The translations under genes and the position numbers were made by a program. The notes under the pieces were generated by a model that was not told the origin of the DNA, made no database searches, and saw nothing but the letters and a program-made list of their open reading frames with translations. Of a stretch of DNA of 64,000 nt, positions 42,363 to 51,528 are shown piece after piece. Each line of letters begins with the position of its first letter. The stretch's first letter is position 1. The DNA is from an uncultured Clostridia bacterium (lineage in GTDB: Bacteria; Bacillota; Clostridia; UBA1381). Where the stretch lies: contig CAKSRS010000005.1 in assembly GCA_934487205.1 (NCBI GenBank), positions 1 through 64,000 on the forward strand, given 5' to 3'.

Positions 42363-43214
42363 TCAAATAAACATCGTTCCGATACCTTCGTCGGTAAGCG
42401 TTTCAAGAAGTATCGAATGAGGCACTCTGCCGTCAATCATGAATACTTTTTTTACGCCCTGGCGAACTGCCTCGATGCAGCAGTCCACCTTAGGTATCAT
42501 ACCGCCCGAAATAATTCCTTCGCTGATAAGCTGCGGCGCTTCACTTGCCTGAACCACAGGAATCAGCGAATTTTCATTATCTTTATCGCGCAAAAGTCCG
42601 CGGATATCGGTCATGGAAATAAATCCCTCCGCTTTCAGCATACCCGCAATTTTTGACGCCGCCGTATCCGCATTAATATTATATATGTTATTTTCCGAAT
42701 CACAGCCGATTGTAGAAATAACCGGAATATAACCGCGGTCCAAAAGGTCGGTAATCGGCTCAACATTCACGTTTGTGATTTTTCCGACATAACCCAGCTT
42801 TTCGTCCAGCGGTTCAGCCTCAATAATGTGACCGTCACAGCCGCAAAGACCGATAGCCTTTCCGCCCGTGTTCTGAATAAGATTAACAAGTCCCTTGTTA
42901 ATCTTGCCCGACAGCACCATCTGCGCAACGTCAACGGTTTCGCGGTCGGTTACGCGCAGTCCGTTCACAAATTCTGTCTTTTTGCCGATTTTGTTCAGCA
43001 TACCCGTAATTTCCGGTCCGCCGCCGTGGATTAGCACAACCTTCACTCCAATAAGCGACAGCAGCACGATATCGCCCATTACGGCATTTTTCAAATCCTC
43101 ATTAATCATTGCGTTTCCGCCGTATTTTACAACGACGATTTTATCGTAATACTGCTGAATATACGGCAGCGCCTCAATTAAAATTTTTGCGCGGTCTTTA
43201 TTTTCAATAGCCAT
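42363..43214 (-). CDS. argB: Acetylglutamate kinase
   Basis: 283 residues from ATG 43214 (GGAGGATAAC). Amino acid kinase fold with VVKYGGNAM, VLIHGGGPEI, GLCGCDGHIIEA and a C-terminal GGMIPKVDCCIEAVRQGVKKVFMIDGR. The N-terminal helix (ENKDRAKILIEALPYIQQYY) is the one that forms the hexameric, arginine-inhibited kinase, which suggests feedback control here. Confidence 0.96.
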   Translation of the reverse strand: MAIENKDRAKILIEALPYIQQYYDKIVVVKYGGNAMINEDLKNAVMGDIVLLSLIGVKVVLIHGGGPEITGMLNKIGKKTEFVNGLRVTDRETVDVAQMVLSGKINKGLVNLIQNTGGKAIGLCGCDGHIIEAEPLDEKLGYVGKITNVNVEPITDLLDRGYIPVISTIGCDSENNIYNINADTAASKIAGMLKAEGFISMTDIRGLLRDKDNENSLIPVVQASEAPQLISEGIISGGMIPKVDCCIEAVRQGVKKVFMIDGRVPHSILLETLTDEGIGTMFI

Positions 43215-43227
43215 TGTTATCCTCCCA

Positions 43228-44442
43228 TCAAGTGCGGTAATCACCGTTGATTTTAACATAATCGTAAGTCAAGTCACAGCCCCATGCGACTGCGCCGAAA
43301 GTGCCGTCCGACAAGGTTATTTCAATAATAATCTCGTCCTCCGTCAGAACCTTTTTTGCCAAATCTTCCGAAAAATCAACCCCGCTGCCGCCTTTGCATA
43401 CCAAAACCGAGCCTGCCGACGATGAAAGCGTTACGTCCACGCCGTTTACGTCCACATTCGCGCCCGAATATCCGATTGCGCAAAGAATACGTCCCCAGTT
43501 CGCGTCCGCGCCGAACATTGCCGCCTTAAACAAGGTTGACGTGATGACGCTCTTTGCAACCGTTTTTGCGTCCTGTTCGGTAAGCGCGCCCTCAACATGA
43601 CATTCCAAAAGTTTCGTCGCGCCCTCGCCGTCCTTTGCAATTCTGCGGCAAAGAGATGTCGTTACGGTATTAAGCGCCTTTTTAAATATTTCAAAATCTT
43701 CATTTTCACTGTCGATTACCGCATTGCCCGCCATTCCGTTTGCTATAACCGACACCATATCGTTCGTAGATGTATCGCCGTCAATGCTTATCATGTTAAA
43801 GCTGTCCTTTATATCCCGAGAGAGCGCGCAAGAGAGCATCTGTGACGTAATGGCGGTATCGGTTGTTATAAATACCAGCATGGTCGCCATGTTGGGGTGA
43901 ATCATTCCCGACCCCTTTGCAATTCCGCCCAAACGGCAAACTTTGCCGCCGATTTCAAATTCCACCGCAATTTCCTTCTCCACGGTATCGGTTGTCATGA
44001 TGGCACGCGCAGCGACGTTGCTGCCGTCGGCATCTAATGCTTTTACCAGCTCCGGCATCGCCTTTTCAATCGGCGCGGGGTCAAGGGGAAGTCCGATAAC
44101 GCCGGTTGACGCGACAATTACATCTTCTTCCTTTATATCGGTATTGTCCGCGACGATTGCGCACATTTTCTCTGCCACTTCAATCCCGTCGGCATTGCAC
44201 GTATTCGCATTGCCGCTGTTGCAGACAATCGCCTGTGCCTTGCCGTCGGCAAGATGCTTTTTATTAACCCAAATCGGCGCACCCTTTACAAGATTTTGCG
44301 TATAACAGCTTGCCGCGCTCCCGCAAACTTCGCTTGTTATAAGCGCCAAATCCGGCTTATTTTTATTTTTGCGTATTCCCGCGTGTATTCCCGCTGCATA
44401 AAATCCCTTTGCCGCACACACGCCGCCGCTTATTTCCTTCAT
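43228..44442 (-). CDS. argJ: Bifunctional ornithine acetyltransferase / N-acetylglutamate synthase
   Basis: 404 residues from ATG 44442 (GGAGG upstream). The self-processing site is in GSGMIHPNMATML: cleavage before the Thr (about residue 185) gives alpha and beta chains and exposes the nucleophile. NTCNADG-type motif SGNANTCNADG and the C-terminal WGCDLTYDYVKINGDYRT are diagnostic. It recycles the acetyl group from acetylornithine to glutamate. It is second in the operon, after argC. Confidence 0.96.
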   Translation of the reverse strand: MKEISGGVCAAKGFYAAGIHAGIRKNKNKPDLALITSEVCGSAASCYTQNLVKGAPIWVNKKHLADGKAQAIVCNSGNANTCNADGIEVAEKMCAIVADNTDIKEEDVIVASTGVIGLPLDPAPIEKAMPELVKALDADGSNVAARAIMTTDTVEKEIAVEFEIGGKVCRLGGIAKGSGMIHPNMATMLVFITTDTAITSQMLSCALSRDIKDSFNMISIDGDTSTNDMVSVIANGMAGNAVIDSENEDFEIFKKALNTVTTSLCRRIAKDGEGATKLLECHVEGALTEQDAKTVAKSVITSTLFKAAMFGADANWGRILCAIGYSGANVDVNGVDVTLSSSAGSVLVCKGGSGVDFSEDLAKKVLTEDEIIIEITLSDGTFGAVAWGCDLTYDYVKINGDYRT

Positions 44443-44490
44443 AAAATATTCCTCCGTTCCGCCGCCCTTGCGGCACAAATTCCACCGTTC

Positions 44491-45423
44491 TTATAAATCA
44501 AGTCCCTTTGTTTTATCAAAACCGAGCGCCAAATTCATGCACTCGATTGCCGCCCCGGACGAACCTTTGCCGAGATTATCAAATCTCGCCGCAAGCAGCA
44601 CCCTCTCATCGTTTCCCGTGACTTCAATTTCAAGCCTGTCCAATCCGGCAAGATTATTGCTGCCCAAAAATCCCTCGGTGCCGAACGCATTTACCTTAAC
44701 CGCCGGCTGTCCTTTATAATGCTCCGCAAAAAGCGCATGCAATTCTCTCACCGTGGGATTTCCCTTAAGAAGTTTCGGGAATACCGGCACGGACACAACC
44801 ATTCCGCTGTAATAATCCGCCACAATCGGTGCAAAAATCGGATTTCGCGCCAGTTTACATACCGCCGTCATTTCCTTTAAATGCTTATGATTTTGCGTAA
44901 GTCCGTATTGACGCGGCGAGGATAGTTCACCGTCCCTGTCCGCCGATTCATATTCGGCAATCATCTTTTTCCCGCCGCCGGAATAACCCGTAACCGAGTA
45001 GCACACAACCGGATAATCCGCCGGCATTATGCCGTGTGCCGTCAGGGGATATACAAGCGAAATAAATCCGCTTGCATGACACCCGGGGACGGCAATTCGG
45101 TTTGACGTCTTAACCGCATTTTCAAACTCCGGCGAGAGTTCCGGAAATCCGTACGCCCACCCGGGCTCTGTTCTGTGCGCCGTGGATGTATCCAGAATTT
45201 TCGTATCACATTCGCCGACGGCGTCGATTATTTCCCTTGCCGCGGCGTCCGGCAGGCATAAAAATGCCGCGTCCGCCGACATTATCGCATCTTTCCGTGC
45301 CGACAAATCCTTTCGTTTTTCTTCGCTTATGCCGATAATCTCAACATCATCGCGCCCCGATAAACGTTCAAATATTCTCAGCCCCGTTGTACCGGCGCTT
45401 CCGTCCACAAAAATCTTTTTCAT
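44491..45423 (-). CDS. argC: N-acetyl-gamma-glutamyl-phosphate reductase (short, type 2)
   Basis: 310 residues from ATG 45423; the frame continues upstream through the promoter region without ribosome sites. NADP-binding FVDGSAGTTGLRIFERL at the N-terminus and the catalytic Cys in VPGCHASGFI near residue 114. The length and start are those of the type 2 ArgC subfamily. First gene of the arg operon, behind four ATGCAT-centred sites that may bind ArgR. Confidence 0.94.
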   Translation of the reverse strand: MKKIFVDGSAGTTGLRIFERLSGRDDVEIIGISEEKRKDLSARKDAIMSADAAFLCLPDAAAREIIDAVGECDTKILDTSTAHRTEPGWAYGFPELSPEFENAVKTSNRIAVPGCHASGFISLVYPLTAHGIMPADYPVVCYSVTGYSGGGKKMIAEYESADRDGELSSPRQYGLTQNHKHLKEMTAVCKLARNPIFAPIVADYYSGMVVSVPVFPKLLKGNPTVRELHALFAEHYKGQPAVKVNAFGTEGFLGSNNLAGLDRLEIEVTGNDERVLLAARFDNLGKGSSGAAIECMNLALGFDKTKGLDL

Positions 45424-45444
45424 AGCCAAATCCTCGTGTATAAA

Positions 45445-45571
45445 TATGCATAGTATATAATACAATATTATCCCACAACACATTAAAAATGTCAAGCCGC
45501 TTTTATGCATTACAATAAATAATTATGCATATTTTGTGAATATTTATAATCTTACCGACATTTTTATGCAT
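45445..45571. promoter_or_regulatory. Four TATGCAT sites upstream of argC (candidate ArgR operators)
   Basis: TATGCAT(A) occurs at 45445-45452, 45504-45510, 45524-45531 and 45565-45571. The spacings are 59, 20 and 41 bases, close to whole helical turns, and the flanks (AATAAATAATTATGCAT, TGCATAAAAATG) resemble half-sites of AT-rich ARG boxes. They fill the 240-base region between argC and the divergent exporter gene. Confidence 0.45.
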
Positions 45572-45663
45572 TATTTTGTAAATTATTTTATTATAATATT
45601 ATGGAAAAAAAGAAAAATTTGTGTTAAAATAGTGTTATATGTAAAATCACGGAGGTCATCATA

Positions 45664-46584
45664 ATGAACAAACAGGTAAAATCTATATTTATATTGCTGC
45701 TCACCGCAATAATATGGGGCGTTGCGTTCGTTGCACAATGCTCGGTGGATAATTCAGCTCTCGGAAATTTCAGCTTTAACGGTGTGAGATTTCTTTTGGG
45801 CAGCGTTTCGCTTATCCCGGTAATACTGCTGTTTGAGCGAGACCACCCAAACAAAAGCAAGCTTATACGCACCGCATGGATGGGTGCACTTACCGGGTGC
45901 GCGCTTTTTATCGCGTCGGCACTGCAGATGGAGGGCATAAGCATAACGCACAACGCCGGGAAAAGCGGATTTATAACCGGACTTTATACCGTACTTGTGC
46001 CGTTTCTCGGCTGTATATTTTTAAAGAAAAAAACGTATATTAACACATGGATTGCCGCGGTTTTGTCGGCAGCGGGACTGTACCTTTTAAGCGGCGGATT
46101 TGATAAAATCGAATACGGCGACGCGGTTGTCCTTGCCGGTTCGGTATTTTGGGCAGTACATATCCTCTTAATCGATAACTTCCTCGAAACCGACATAAGT
46201 CCGTTCAAATTCTCATTTATACAATTCGTTACGTGCGGACTTTTAAACCTTATTTTCGCGGCATTTTCCGAAACAATTACCTTAAGCGGAATTGCAGTCA
46301 ACGCAATCCCCATACTGTACACGGGAATTATGTCCACCGGCGTTGCATATACCTGTCAGGTTATCGGTCAAAAGGATTCCGACCCGAACCTCGCCGCAAT
46401 TGTGCTTTCAAGCGAATGTGTGTTCTCGGCAATCGGCGGCGCAATTATTCTTCACGAAGTTATGAAACCCGAGGGTTACATAGGCTGTGCGCTTATTTTT
46501 GCCGGCATTATAATATCTCAGCTTAAAAGAAAGGAGAAGGAAGATGCTGCCGAAAGATCCGATAATACTTGTAAGTGTTCTTAA
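45664..46584 (+). CDS. DMT-superfamily exporter (EamA domains)
   Basis: 306 residues, ATG 45664 behind CGGAGGTC. Ten hydrophobic helices in two EamA halves, with the typical WGVAFVAQ start, GLYTVLVPFLG, and GVAYTCQVIGQKDSDPNLAAIVLSSECVFSAIGG in the second half. Such transporters export metabolites or amino acids. It diverges from argC and shares its regulatory region, so export of an amino acid or arginine analogue is possible but not shown. Confidence 0.9.
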   Translation: MNKQVKSIFILLLTAIIWGVAFVAQCSVDNSALGNFSFNGVRFLLGSVSLIPVILLFERDHPNKSKLIRTAWMGALTGCALFIASALQMEGISITHNAGKSGFITGLYTVLVPFLGCIFLKKKTYINTWIAAVLSAAGLYLLSGGFDKIEYGDAVVLAGSVFWAVHILLIDNFLETDISPFKFSFIQFVTCGLLNLIFAAFSETITLSGIAVNAIPILYTGIMSTGVAYTCQVIGQKDSDPNLAAIVLSSECVFSAIGGAIILHEVMKPEGYIGCALIFAGIIISQLKRKEKEDAAERSDNTCKCS

Positions 46585-46717
46585 TACAAAACTGCGCGAC
46601 CGCTATCCCAGCCTTGCCGCGCTTTGTGACGATTTGGGTGAAGATGAAGATAAAATAAAATCCGCCGCCCTGGCCGTCGGATATTATTATAATACGGAAA
46701 CAAATCAATTCAAATAG
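46544..46717 (+). CDS. DUF4250 small protein
   Basis: 57 residues, ATG 46544 preceded by AAAGGAGAAGGA inside the end of the exporter gene. The pattern LPKDPIILVSVLNTKLRDRYPSL-xx-CDDL and a C-terminal YYYNTETNQF is that of the DUF4250 family of tiny Firmicutes proteins. Function unknown. Overlap with the exporter suggests co-expression. Confidence 0.8.
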   Translation: MLPKDPIILVSVLNTKLRDRYPSLAALCDDLGEDEDKIKSAALAVGYYYNTETNQFK

Positions 46718-46739
46718 AAACTGCACAGACTAAAAATAA

Positions 46740-46843
46740 AACATTGTCGTCCGGCGTGCCCGCGACGTACCCTTACACGTCGAACAGGCTTGCCCCCCCT
46801 TTTTTTAATCTGTCAGCGCGTATAGGTTTCGATACGCTGACAG
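46740..46843. repeat. Intergenic double-hairpin element
   Basis: Between DUF4250 and the LysR gene there are two inverted repeats: CGACGT/ACGTCG (about 46762-46782) and CTGTCAGCG/CGCTGACAG (46810-46818 with 46835-46843). Neither has a T-run in the right place, so they do not look like terminators. The second loop shares ATAGGTTT and CGA with the terminator at 29001-29040, suggesting a dispersed repeat family. Confidence 0.4.
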
Positions 46844-46899
46844 CAAGGTGTTCCCGGGCTTTGCCCCTGTTTTTCTTTACCGTTTCCTGCGGTTTCTTT

Positions 46900-47820
46900 T
46901 TATATTTTTTTCAAATATTTTGTCAGTTCGTCTACATACGCTCTGCCGATTTCGGAAAGTCGTCCGTCGCTCTTTACTATATATCCGATTTCCATTGAGC
47001 TGTTGGGATTATCCTCGTCCGCGGCATATGGTACGGCTATATAATCGCTGCCGTTAAGCTCCTCGCATATTATCCCCGAACACAGCGTATATCCGTTGAG
47101 TCCGACCATCAAATTAAGCATGGACGCGCGGTCATTGGTTTTAATTATGCGCTGATAATCGTTTGTGCTTAGAATTTCCTCCGCAAAATAAAACGAACCG
47201 TTTTCGCCCTGTTCAAAGGACAGACACGGGTAATCGCGCAGTTCCTCAAAGCTTATCGCACTGTTTTTCGCAAGCGGGTGATTTTTCCATATATATACAT
47301 ACGCATTGCAATCGATAAGCTTGGTAAATTTACAGCCGGTGTCCTTCAGCATTTTCCCGATAATTTTGCGGTTAAAATCGTTCAGATACAAAATGCCGAT
47401 TTCGCTTTTAAAATTTGCAACATCTTTAATTACTTCCGCCGTTTTCGTCTCGCGGATTGCAAACTCATACTTCAGCATATCAAACCGCTTGACCGTATCG
47501 ACAAAGGCTTTTACCGCAAAGGAATAGTGCTGCGTCGACACGCCGAATTTACGCTTAATTGCGGTTTTTTCAATATATTTTTGTTTCATCAAATCATACT
47601 GCTGATACAGCTGACGTGCATAAATCAGAAATTCCTCGCCCTCGCCCGTGGTAATTACGCCCTTATTTGTACGCAAAAAAATCCGTATGCCCGTCTCCTG
47701 TTCCAGTTCCTTTATCGCGCCGGTAAGCGACGGCTGAGATATAAACAGCGCCTCCGCCGCCTTATTCATCGAGCCGTGTTCCGAAATAGTAATCGCATAC
47801 AAAATCTGCTGCAGAGTCAT
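46900..47820 (-). CDS. LysR-family transcriptional regulator
   Basis: 306 residues from ATG 47820 (CGGAGG). The N-terminal HTH is in MTLQQILYAITISEHGSMNKAAEALFISQPSLTGAIKELEQETG; the rest is the LysR substrate-binding domain. It is the third gene of a same-strand run MATE-LysE-LysR with gaps under 25 bases, so it probably regulates that cluster. The effector is unknown. Confidence 0.93.
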   Translation of the reverse strand: MTLQQILYAITISEHGSMNKAAEALFISQPSLTGAIKELEQETGIRIFLRTNKGVITTGEGEEFLIYARQLYQQYDLMKQKYIEKTAIKRKFGVSTQHYSFAVKAFVDTVKRFDMLKYEFAIRETKTAEVIKDVANFKSEIGILYLNDFNRKIIGKMLKDTGCKFTKLIDCNAYVYIWKNHPLAKNSAISFEELRDYPCLSFEQGENGSFYFAEEILSTNDYQRIIKTNDRASMLNLMVGLNGYTLCSGIICEELNGSDYIAVPYAADEDNPNSSMEIGYIVKSDGRLSEIGRAYVDELTKYLKKI

Positions 47821-47842
47821 ACTGTTTTCCTCCGTTAAATAA

Positions 47843-48481
47843 TCACGAACCGTTTTTGGCACGCAGAACATTCAGTCCCAGCATGATGTAAATCATGCCC
47901 GCGCCGCGCTGCGCCCACTTTTGCGCCCTGTCGCTTTTTTGCAAAAGCTTGCTTACAAACGATGAAACATAAGCCAAAAATACACACCATATCGTACTTG
48001 TCGTGCATATGGTCGCCCCCAAAATCAAAAACGGCAACGGCCCGTATGTATTATCCGCCGAAACAAACTGCGGCAGAAGAACCAAAAAGAACAGCGCTGC
48101 CTTGGGATTTAATGCATTTGTAAACACCCCCTGACGGTATACTTTACCCATATCCGTGTTACCTCTGCCCTCCGCGTCAACGCTGAGCAGCGGCTTTTTC
48201 GACACAATCGTACCGATGCCCATAACCACAAGATACGCGGCTCCCGCAAGTTTCATGATATTAAACGCCGTCACCGAATTTGCCAATATTGCAGACAGTC
48301 CGAGTGCCGCCAAAAATGTGTGAATCATGAGTCCCGTAGATACGCCGAGCGCCGATGCAATGCCGCATTTACGTCCGCCCACGCTCGCCCTGCTCAAAAT
48401 ATAAATTGTGTCTGCACCGGGTGTCATGTTCAAAAGTATTGCCGAAACAACAAACAATTTATAATTAATTATACCGAGCAT
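47843..48481 (-). CDS. LysE/RhtB-family exporter
   Basis: 212 residues, ATG 48481 behind AAGGGAG. Six hydrophobic helices with the LysE motif LNMTPGADTIYILSRASVGGRKCGIASALGVSTG at the N-terminus and FTNALNPKAALFFLVLLPQF in the middle. It exports amino acids or related compounds. The neighbouring LysR gene is the usual partner of such exporters. It starts 5 bases after the MATE stop. Confidence 0.93.
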   Translation of the reverse strand: MLGIINYKLFVVSAILLNMTPGADTIYILSRASVGGRKCGIASALGVSTGLMIHTFLAALGLSAILANSVTAFNIMKLAGAAYLVVMGIGTIVSKKPLLSVDAEGRGNTDMGKVYRQGVFTNALNPKAALFFLVLLPQFVSADNTYGPLPFLILGATICTTSTIWCVFLAYVSSFVSKLLQKSDRAQKWAQRGAGMIYIMLGLNVLRAKNGS

Positions 48482-48485
48482 TTCT

Positions 48486-49844
48486 TCATACTCCCTTTTC
48501 CTTGATACGTATAGTTCTGCAATAATAGATAAACAGTCCGATTATTGATATCAGCCACGACAGCGGATACGAAATAAACAGCATGCCTATCGTATTATTA
48601 AACGGTAAAATCGTGTATATCCACAAAATTCTGAGTCCGCATACGCCGAAAAATGTTATAATCATCGGCATAAAACTATTTCCGAGTCCGCGTATCGTTC
48701 CGCCGACGACCTCCATCATGCCGCACAAAAAATATGAAACCGAAACGACGTTCATTCTTTCCAGTCCGAATTTTATAATATCCTCAATACCCGCATCGGC
48801 TGAGTTTATAAACAATTTGAGGACCTTTGAACCGAGCATCATCGTGCTGAGTCCCAAAGCCAGTCCGACCGCCGTTACAAGCACCAGTGAGCACCACATG
48901 CCCTTTTTAATTCTGTCATAAAGCCCGGCGCCCATATTTTGCCCGGCAAACGTTGTTGCTGCAATTCCAATCGCATTCATCGGCATATACACAAAATTTT
49001 CCACAATCATATCAGCCGAACACCCGGCAACCGCCGCTGCACCGAATTTATTAATAGTCGACTGTATCACGACGTTTGATATCGAGAACAAACAGCTGTT
49101 CAATCCCGTCGGAACGCCGATACGCAGAATTTTGATAAGATATGCCTTATGTATTTTCAGTTTTTTTATATCAAACCGATATATATCGTGCACGCGCGTG
49201 AGCCGCGCAAGCGCAAGCACGCAGCACAGCGTCTGCGAAATTATCGTCGCAATGGCAACGCCGTCTACGTCCATTTTCAATATTACAACGAAAAACAGGT
49301 TTAATACCACATTCAGCGCCGCCGAAATTATCAGATAATACAGCGGTCGTTTGGAATCGCCAACAGCGCGCAGAATTCCCGCTAAAAAGCAGTAGAGCAG
49401 CGTCGGTAATATTCCGAGGAAATAAATCGACGTATATTTCGCCGCGTACGGCAGAACTTCCTCCGGGGTGTCCATCGCAATAAGCGCCGGTCTCGTTATC
49501 ATCAAACCGATAAACGTCATAAATATACCGCAGATAATTGACATTGCAACCGAAGTGTGAACGGTTTTTTCCACGCCGTCTTTGTCTCTCGCGCCGAAAC
49601 ATTGCGCGGCAACAATGCTCGCACCCGTGGAAAGTCCGATAAAAAGATTTGTCGCAAGCGCTATAAGCGACGCGCTTCCGCCAACGCCCGCAAAGGCAAG
49701 GCTCGAGCTGAATCTGCCTATAACCACCGAATCCATTGTATTGTAAAGCTGCTGCAAAATGCTCGTTAATACAAGCGGTATTGCAAACAGAATAATTTGC
49801 CTGAAAATCGGGCCTTTTGTCATTGTAACGTTATCTGTTTTCAT
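48486..49844 (-). CDS. MATE-family efflux transporter
   Basis: 452 residues from ATG 49844, which follows GGAGTGGAG; the frame extends to 49967 without a ribosome site. Twelve hydrophobic helices in two homologous halves, with MTKGPIFRQIILFAIPLVLTSILQQLYNTMDSVVIGRF at the start, the typical MATE opening. It exports cationic compounds using an ion gradient. First gene of the cluster with the LysE exporter and LysR regulator. Confidence 0.93.
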   Translation of the reverse strand: MKTDNVTMTKGPIFRQIILFAIPLVLTSILQQLYNTMDSVVIGRFSSSLAFAGVGGSASLIALATNLFIGLSTGASIVAAQCFGARDKDGVEKTVHTSVAMSIICGIFMTFIGLMITRPALIAMDTPEEVLPYAAKYTSIYFLGILPTLLYCFLAGILRAVGDSKRPLYYLIISAALNVVLNLFFVVILKMDVDGVAIATIISQTLCCVLALARLTRVHDIYRFDIKKLKIHKAYLIKILRIGVPTGLNSCLFSISNVVIQSTINKFGAAAVAGCSADMIVENFVYMPMNAIGIAATTFAGQNMGAGLYDRIKKGMWCSLVLVTAVGLALGLSTMMLGSKVLKLFINSADAGIEDIIKFGLERMNVVSVSYFLCGMMEVVGGTIRGLGNSFMPMIITFFGVCGLRILWIYTILPFNNTIGMLFISYPLSWLISIIGLFIYYCRTIRIKEKGV

Positions 49845-50021
49845 CTTAATCTCCACTCCGCCCCTCTTTCGGCGGTACAAACCACAACGCAAAAATACGG
49901 CATGCAAACTTTCGGCGCATGCACATTCACCGGATATTTTCACGCTGTTGCCCGTCAATTCACTCACAAATGCAATTATATCATATACCGCAATTTTTGT
50001 AAAGCTTAAAACTTCAACACT

Positions 50022-51047
50022 TTATGCTTTTTTTAAACGCTTTTTTATGCACTTTGCCAAGTTTACATACGCCGCGCATACCAAAACCGAAACTGTATAC
50101 GTAAACACCGCGCGGATACAGAATTTTTCCGATACCGAAAGTCCGCCAAACCGCGCCATGGCGTCATTAATTATATAAATAAACAGGCAGTGAATAAGAT
50201 AAATGTAATAGCTTGCACCGTTGATTTCGCTCAAAATTAGGCTGTGCATGGCAAACTCCCCCGCCTTTAGCGCAATTGAATAGGTGAAAAGTATCGCGCA
50301 CACGCAATATATAAGATGCATTTCTTCCAAATATCCAACGTTCATTCTGCCCGTCATGCCGACAAAGGACAGCGCACCTTCACATACCGCCGCCGCTGCG
50401 AACACCGCCGCAAGCACGCCGAGCCGTTTTTTTGCCCAATCACAAAAATTTTCGTAATACGCACCCGCAAGGCAGCCGCCGATCCAGTAAATCAGGTAGG
50501 TTGTGAAAATTCTGTCTTTATACGCAAACCCGTGCGCAAGCCGCGGCAATATCATGGTGACCGCCGCCGAAACAATAAGCAATACGACGGGTTTTCCGCG
50601 CGCGATACATACTTCCCAGACAGGTCTTAATAAATACAGCTGAACAATGATAATAACAAAATAAAAATGCGATACCAACGTACCGTTAATTATGTAGCCT
50701 GTCAGCTGAATCACGCCGGGATTTTCAAAATATCCGTTTCGGCAGAAATATACATAATACAAAATAACGCAAATAATATACGGCAGGACGATTTTTTTCA
50801 GCCGTGAAGTATAATATTTGCCGTAGTCGATGTCTCTGCCGGGAGTAAATCCGAGAAACAGCTTAAGTCCGCTTAAAAAAATAAACCCCTGAACCACGAA
50901 CGCCGACAGCCGCCACGGCACAAATGCCGCCACATATAATAAATTGCCCCTGTCAAGCTCCGTCACGGGCGCCGACATAACATGAATAAATATCACAAGC
51001 AAACAAAAAATTGTGTTTAGAAAATCTATCTCCATCTTTTTTTTCAT
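50022..51047 (-). CDS. Membrane acyltransferase (Acyltransferase 3 family)
   Basis: 341 residues, ATG 51047 behind GAGGAGAG. About ten hydrophobic helices with the family pattern IDFLNTIFCLLVIFIHVMS at the N-terminus, where His is the likely catalytic residue, and LYLLRPVW further on. Such enzymes O-acylate surface polysaccharides or peptidoglycan. No glycan genes lie next to it, so the substrate stays open. Confidence 0.85.
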   Translation of the reverse strand: MKKKMEIDFLNTIFCLLVIFIHVMSAPVTELDRGNLLYVAAFVPWRLSAFVVQGFIFLSGLKLFLGFTPGRDIDYGKYYTSRLKKIVLPYIICVILYYVYFCRNGYFENPGVIQLTGYIINGTLVSHFYFVIIIVQLYLLRPVWEVCIARGKPVVLLIVSAAVTMILPRLAHGFAYKDRIFTTYLIYWIGGCLAGAYYENFCDWAKKRLGVLAAVFAAAAVCEGALSFVGMTGRMNVGYLEEMHLIYCVCAILFTYSIALKAGEFAMHSLILSEINGASYYIYLIHCLFIYIINDAMARFGGLSVSEKFCIRAVFTYTVSVLVCAAYVNLAKCIKKRLKKA

Positions 51048-51107
51048 GCTGCCACTCTCCTCGGCAATATAATATCACAGACGGCTTGCAATGTCAATAA
51101 ATAAAAG

Positions 51108-51138
51108 CGGGACTGCGGCAAAATGATGTGCAGTCCCG
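51108..51138 (-). terminator. Terminator after the small YtxH-like gene
   Basis: CGGGACTGC (51108-51116) pairs with GCAGTCCCG (51130-51138); on the minus strand it is followed by CTTTTATTT, ten bases after the stop. Confidence 0.8.
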
Positions 51139-51148
51139 ATATTTGCGG

Positions 51149-51325
51149 TTATCTTATCATATCCATTGCGGTGTCTATGATGTTGCCGATGTTTTTGAAC
51201 ATGCCTTCCGTCTTTTTCTGCATTTTACGATGCTGGCGGTCCGAAACCGGGTCAACCACCATCGCCGCGCATGCACCGATAACCATTCCCGCAGCCATTC
51301 CCTTTATAAATCCTTGACAACTCAT
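51149..51325 (-). CDS. Small YtxH-like membrane protein
   Basis: 58 residues from ATG 51325 (AAAGGAG). One hydrophobic segment (GFIKGMAAGMVIGACAAMVV) is followed by a basic, amphipathic tail (SDRQHRKMQKKTEGMFKNIG), the YtxH-type layout of small single-span proteins. It is monocistronic with its own terminator. Function unknown. Confidence 0.75.
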   Translation of the reverse strand: MSCQGFIKGMAAGMVIGACAAMVVDPVSDRQHRKMQKKTEGMFKNIGNIIDTAMDMIR

Positions 51326-51474
51326 TATATTTGCTCCTTTCCAATCACAATCCGGCGCTTTTTCGCCGCTTTTAAACATTAATTTTACCTTCCGTGAATA
51401 GTATGTGTAAAATCGACGTGTTTATAACATCAATCTGCATAAAAATTTGTTATTTTTTTGTAATTTTTATGATA

Positions 51475-51503
51475 TTGACTATGCGACGAATATGGTATAA
51501 AAT
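51475..51503 (+). promoter_or_regulatory. Promoter of the DUF1015 gene
   Basis: TTGACT (51475-51480), 17-base spacer, TAAAAT (51498-51503), each 5/6. The 200-base gap before it shows no gene. Confidence 0.65.
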
Positions 51504-51528
51504 AAATATAATATGAGGTGATACAACT

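Noticed and set aside
46810..46843. Terminator between DUF4250 and the LysR gene
   Set aside because: The stem is good but no T-run follows on either strand; it is better read as a repeat element.
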